Source of the DNA: Rhodospirillaceae bacterium CCH5-H10
GTDB taxonomy: Bacteria > Pseudomonadota > Alphaproteobacteria > Reyranellales > Reyranellaceae
Assembly (NCBI GenBank): GCA_001557035.1
Contig: LSKJ01000428.1
Span: 1 to 10,044 of the forward strand
Direction: 5' to 3'
Length of the DNA: 10,044 bases
Numbering within the stretch: position 1 is the stretch's first letter; the number at the start of each line of letters is the position of its first letter. Below are positions 6,990 to 10,044 of this stretch, piece after piece. The notes beneath the pieces were generated by a model. The model did no database searches, was not told the origin of the DNA, and saw nothing but the letters and a program-made list of their open reading frames with translations. The position numbers and the translations under genes are program-made.

Positions 6990-7570
6990 GCGGCCACGGT
7001 CCGAATCCCAACGCGGGCGCGCCGCAGCCGCTGCGCGCCTTCCTCGACGGGATCGATGTCCTGGGCCGCCTCGACGGCTGGATGGGCGCCGCCTGCCTGG
7101 TGGCGCTCACCTGCCTGATGCTGGGCGAGGTGCTGCTGCGTGCCTTATCCGACATCTTCCCCTGGGTGCCGTCCGACATTCCGGTCGCCTGGGAATACGG
7201 TTCCTACCTGATGGCGGCGGCGTTCACCTTCGGCGCCGCCATGACGCTGCGAGCCGGCGGCCATATCCGCGTCACGCTGGTCTTGGCGCGGGTGACGCCG
7301 CAGGTGCGGCGATGGATGGAGACGGTCCTGGCCGCGCTCGGCGTTGCCTTCTCCGGCTATCTCGCGGTGGCGATGGTGAACTTCACCTGGCGCAGCTTCA
7401 CGTCCGACCAGGTGTCGATCTCAAGCGCCACACCGCTCTGGATTCCCCAGGCCCTGGTGACGTTCGGCATCTGCCTGCTGGTCATGCAGTTCGTCGCGCG
7501 CTTTTTCCAGGCCCTGTTCGGCCTGCCTCTGGAAGACGTGAACATGCGGGCCGGCTCCGTCTCCGAATGA
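6986..7570 (+). CDS. dctQ: TRAP transporter small membrane subunit (DctQ)
   Basis: 194 residues with four hydrophobic helices near 33-53, 68-88, 113-135 and 151-174, the topology of the DctQ subunit. LRAGGHIRVTLV (88-99) between helices 2 and 3 is the family-typical stretch. It anchors the large subunit and helps dock the binding protein in the inner membrane. It starts at GTG 6986, overlapping the dctP stop (GTGA), so it is probably translated by re-initiation. The next Met in frame is at residue 33, inside helix 1, which supports the GTG start. The TGA stop at 7568 is followed, in the same reading frame, by 11 sense codons and then the dctM ATG. Confidence 0.9.
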   Translation: MSGHGPNPNAGAPQPLRAFLDGIDVLGRLDGWMGAACLVALTCLMLGEVLLRALSDIFPWVPSDIPVAWEYGSYLMAAAFTFGAAMTLRAGGHIRVTLVLARVTPQVRRWMETVLAALGVAFSGYLAVAMVNFTWRSFTSDQVSISSATPLWIPQALVTFGICLLVMQFVARFFQALFGLPLEDVNMRAGSVSE

Positions 7571-7603
7571 CCGTCGAATGACCTGGGGCGTGAGTTAGCT
7601 GCG

Positions 7604-8908
7604 ATGCTCGAAATCGTCATTACAATGTTCGTCGTGCTGTTCGCCTTCCTGGCGGGCGGCCTGTGGATCGGCTGGACGCTCGCCGTCACCGGCACGGTCC
7701 TTCTGGCGGTCTTCCGCGACATCCCGCTCGACAAGCTGCTCGCGCAGTACACCTGGAACATCCTGACCACCCAGGAACTGCTGGCCCTGCCGCTGTTCAT
7801 CATCATGGGCGAGATACTGTTCCGCACGCGGCTGTCGCAGACTCTGTTTCGCGGCCTCTCTCCGTGGGCGGCGCTGCTGCCGGGGCGCCTGCTGCACGTG
7901 AACGTCATCGGCTGCACGATCTTCGCGGCCATCTCCGGCTCCTCGGCGGCAACGACCCAGGTGGTGGGCCGAATCTCGCTGTCGGAGCTGCTGAAGCGCG
8001 GCTACTCGAAGGACGTGGCCGTGGGCTCGCTCGCCGGCGCGGGCACTCTGGGCTTTCTGATCCCGCCCTCAAACATCATGATCATCTACGGTGTGCTGGG
8101 CGACGTCTCGATCGCAAAGCTCTTCACCGCGGGCTTCATCCCGGGTGCCCTGCTCGCGGGCGGCTTCATGGGCTGGATCATGCTGCACACGGCGCTCAAG
8201 CCGGAGCTGATTCCGGCGAGCGAACGCAAGGTGCGCGTCGCGACGCCCGCCGAGTTTCTGACCTCGATCCGCGAGTTGGGACCGGCGGTGTTCCTGATCC
8301 TATGCGTGCTGGGATCCATGTACGGCGGCTTCGCGACGCCCTCCGAAGCCGCCGCCGTTGGCGTGCTGGGCGCGCTGATCGTCGCCGGTGTCCAGCGGGA
8401 GCTGTCGCGGGCGGCGCTGAGGGCGATCGCCATCGGCGCGGTGCAGACCTGCGCCATGATCGCGCTGATCGTGCTGGGCGCCTCGATCCTCGGCAGCGCC
8501 GCGGCCTTCCTCGGCATTCCGGCGGCGGTCGCGGAGTTCGTGAAGAGCCTCGGCCTGTCCTCGTTCATGCTGATCGTGGCGCTGATCGCCTTCTACCTGA
8601 TCCTGGGCTGCTTCCTCGACGGGTTCAGCATGATCGTGATGACCCTGCCGATCGTCATGCCGATCGTGAAAGCCGCCGGCTTCGATCCGATCTGGTTCGG
8701 CGTCTTCCTGGTGCTGGTGGTCGAGATGGCGCAGATCACCCCGCCGGTCGGCTTCAACCTCTTCGTGATCCAGGGACTGACGGAGGACGGCCTGGGCTAC
8801 ATCGCGCGTGTGACCCTGCCGTATCTCTCGATCATGGTCCTGTTCACGATGCTCCTCGCCGTTTTCCCCGACATTGCCCTCTGGCTTCCGCGCTACCTCA
8901 GCAGCTAG
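7604..8908 (+). CDS. dctM: TRAP transporter large membrane subunit (DctM)
   Basis: 434 residues, the usual DctM length, hydrophobic throughout with about 12 membrane segments and re-entrant hairpins. Diagnostic stretches are AAISGSSAATT (108-118), GTLGFLIPPSNIMIIYG (147-163) and the mirror-image AQITPPVGFNLF (376-387). The two PP-containing hairpins belong to the inverted repeats that hold sodium and substrate in the elevator-type carrier domain. The gene should form a sodium-driven importer with DctP and DctQ. ATG 7604 lies 33 nt after the dctQ stop in the same frame, with only a weak ribosome-binding site (GTGAG, 7590-7594). TRAP systems usually carry carboxylates or related zwitterions; the cargo is inferred to be the HyuAB substrate or a precursor. 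Confidence 0.93.
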   Translation: MLEIVITMFVVLFAFLAGGLWIGWTLAVTGTVLLAVFRDIPLDKLLAQYTWNILTTQELLALPLFIIMGEILFRTRLSQTLFRGLSPWAALLPGRLLHVNVIGCTIFAAISGSSAATTQVVGRISLSELLKRGYSKDVAVGSLAGAGTLGFLIPPSNIMIIYGVLGDVSIAKLFTAGFIPGALLAGGFMGWIMLHTALKPELIPASERKVRVATPAEFLTSIRELGPAVFLILCVLGSMYGGFATPSEAAAVGVLGALIVAGVQRELSRAALRAIAIGAVQTCAMIALIVLGASILGSAAAFLGIPAAVAEFVKSLGLSSFMLIVALIAFYLILGCFLDGFSMIVMTLPIVMPIVKAAGFDPIWFGVFLVLVVEMAQITPPVGFNLFVIQGLTEDGLGYIARVTLPYLSIMVLFTMLLAVFPDIALWLPRYLSS

Positions 8909-8910
8909 TC

Positions 8911-8924
8911 TGCCCCTCGGGGCA
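8911..8924 (+). other. Short intercistronic hairpin between dctM and the GlnA-like gene
   Basis: TGCCC CTCG GGGCA can fold into a 5-bp stem with a four-base loop. It starts 2 nt after the dctM stop and ends 2 nt before the ribosome-binding site of the next gene. There is no T run behind it, so it is not a convincing intrinsic terminator. A role in message processing or in separating translation of the two genes is possible. Confidence 0.35.
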
Positions 8925-8926
8925 AC

Positions 8927-8933
8927 GAGGGGA
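8927..8933 (+). promoter_or_regulatory. Ribosome-binding site of the GlnA-like gene
   Basis: GAGGGGA ends 5 nt before ATG 8939, one of the best Shine-Dalgarno matches in the window, and it fixes the start of the last gene. Confidence 0.7.
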
Positions 8934-8938
8934 ACTGA

Positions 8939-10044
8939 ATGGAACCGCGGCAGGTCAGGACGGCGGCCGATGCGCTGAAGATCGTCAAGCAGCGCGGGCT
9001 CACCCACGTGAAGGTAGGCGTCCACGACATCGACGGCATCCTGCGCGGCAAGTACATCCACGTCGACAAGTTCCGCTCCGCCCTCGAGGGAGGCTTCGGC
9101 TTCTGCGACGTGGTGCTGGGCTGGGACATGAACGACCAGCTCTACGACAACGTCACCTATACCGGGTGGCATTCCGGCTATCCCGACGCGACCGTCCGCA
9201 TCTTGCCCGAGACCTGCCGCGAGATCGCGACCGAGCCCGGCAACCTGATGTTCCTTTGCGAGTTCGTCGGAAAGGCCGAGGAGATCTGTCCGCGCGGTAC
9301 GTTGCGCCGGGTGCTGGCGCGCGCGAAGAGCCTCGGCTTCGAGGTCAAGGTCGGCTTCGAGTACGAATTCTTCGTCTTTGCCGAGACGCCCGAATCGATC
9401 CGCGAGAAGGGCTACCGCAACCTGAAGCCGATCTCGCCGGGCTTCTTCGGCTACTCGATGCTGCGCAACTCGGTCCTGTCCGACTGGTACAAGGACCTGC
9501 TCGCCATGTGCGAGGCGATGGACATGGGCATCGAGGGCCTGCACACGGAGACAGGCGCCGGCGTGCTGGAAGCGGCGCTGCGCGTCGACGATGCGCTGGC
9601 CGCGACCGACAAGGCGGCGCTGTTCAAGATCTTCACCAAGGTGCTGGCGCAGAAGCGCGGCTGGCTCGCCACCTTCATGGCCAAGTGGTCGAAGGACTGG
9701 CCGGGCTGCGGCGGCCACATGCACATGTCGCTGTGGAAGAGCGGCAAGCCGGTCTTCTTCGATGAAAAGGCGCCGCATCGCATGAGCAAGACGATGCGCC
9801 AGTTCGTCGGCGGCCAGGCGGCGCTGATGCCCGAACTGTTGGGCATGGTCGCGTCGAACGTGAATTCCTATCGCCGACTGATCCCCGGCTTCTGGGCGCC
9901 GACCGCCTCGACCTGGGGCGTCGAGAACCGCACGACGTCGCTGCGTGTGATCCCGGGCTCGGCCAAGTCGACGCGGGTCGAGTATCGCGTGGCCGCTGCC
10001 GACGCCAATCCCTACCTGGCGATCGCCGCCGCCATCGGCTCGGG
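8939..10044 (+). CDS. Glutamine-synthetase-family ligase (probable gamma-glutamyl-amine/polyamine synthetase-like), 3' end beyond window
   Basis: 368 complete codons are present and the frame stays open at the right edge; relatives are about 440-470 residues, so perhaps 80-100 are missing. The N-terminal beta-grasp domain shows KVGVHDIDGILRGKYI (25-40), typical of GlnA homologs outside the housekeeping group. The catalytic domain has FEYEF with metal ligands E141 and E143, HTETGAGVLEAAL with E204 and E211, and GGHMHMS with H260. NSYRRLIPG (309-317), ENRTTSLRV (329-337, R331) and STRVEYR (344-350) bind ATP and glutamate, and NPYLAIAA follows. The catalytic core therefore looks intact. The DGSS motif that forms the ammonium site of housekeeping enzymes is replaced by GWDMNDQLYDN (61-71), so the amine acceptor is probably not ammonia. 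Known relatives glutamylate methylamine, isopropylamine, ethanolamine, putrescine or aniline. It lies 30 nt after dctM with a strong ribosome-binding site, so it is the sixth gene of the operon. Confidence 0.88.
   Translation, partial: MEPRQVRTAADALKIVKQRGLTHVKVGVHDIDGILRGKYIHVDKFRSALEGGFGFCDVVLGWDMNDQLYDNVTYTGWHSGYPDATVRILPETCREIATEPGNLMFLCEFVGKAEEICPRGTLRRVLARAKSLGFEVKVGFEYEFFVFAETPESIREKGYRNLKPISPGFFGYSMLRNSVLSDWYKDLLAMCEAMDMGIEGLHTETGAGVLEAALRVDDALAATDKAALFKIFTKVLAQKRGWLATFMAKWSKDWPGCGGHMHMSLWKSGKPVFFDEKAPHRMSKTMRQFVGGQAALMPELLGMVASNVNSYRRLIPGFWAPTASTWGVENRTTSLRVIPGSAKSTRVEYRVAAADANPYLAIAAAIGS

Noticed and set aside
7663..9765. A 700-codon plus-strand open frame running through dctM into the GlnA-like gene.
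   Set aside because: It is out of frame with both genes, which have full family motifs, and its translation is dominated by Arg, Gly, Ala and His.
8300..9778. A 492-codon minus-strand open frame opposite the ends of dctM and the ligase gene.
   Set aside because: Antisense to two genes with clear homology; no signal, motif or ribosome-binding site supports it.

Overview
The window is uniformly GC-rich, has almost no spacing between genes, uses several GTG starts and ATGA/GTGA overlaps, and carries a MlotiK1-like potassium channel. That suggests an alphaproteobacterium with a large catabolic gene set (rhizobial or Rhodospirillales-like); the taxonomic placement is inference. Seven coding genes fill nearly the whole window. 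There are no RNA genes, insertion sequences, CRISPR arrays or dedicated regulator genes.

Left arm, minus strand: a GTG-started six-helix potassium channel with a C-terminal cyclic-nucleotide-binding domain reads leftwards. Its stop codon overlaps by 4 bp the start of a flavoprotein dehydrogenase of the fumarate reductase/ketosteroid dehydrogenase type, which runs off the left edge after 289 codons.

The middle is a divergent intergenic region of about 94 bp (2067-2160). It holds candidate back-to-back promoters, two copies of the self-complementary hexamer TTGCAA and a short direct repeat.

Right arm, plus strand: six tightly packed genes look like one operon. They are hyuA and hyuB (the two subunits of an ATP-dependent hydantoinase/oxoprolinase-type enzyme), then a full TRAP transporter (dctP binding protein with a Tat-like signal, dctQ small membrane subunit, dctM large membrane subunit), then a glutamine-synthetase-fold ligase cut by the right edge. 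The likely logic is import of a small anionic or zwitterionic compound by the TRAP system, ATP-driven opening of a lactam, hydantoin or related cyclic amide by HyuAB, and attachment of glutamate to an amine (or another glutamylation) by the GlnA-like enzyme. The flavoprotein on the divergent arm could supply an oxidation step. The substrate cannot be read from the sequence.

The parts are all known families. What deserves a second look is their combination, the translational coupling of an ion channel to a flavoprotein, the layout of the divergent promoter region, and the single in-frame stop between dctQ and dctM.
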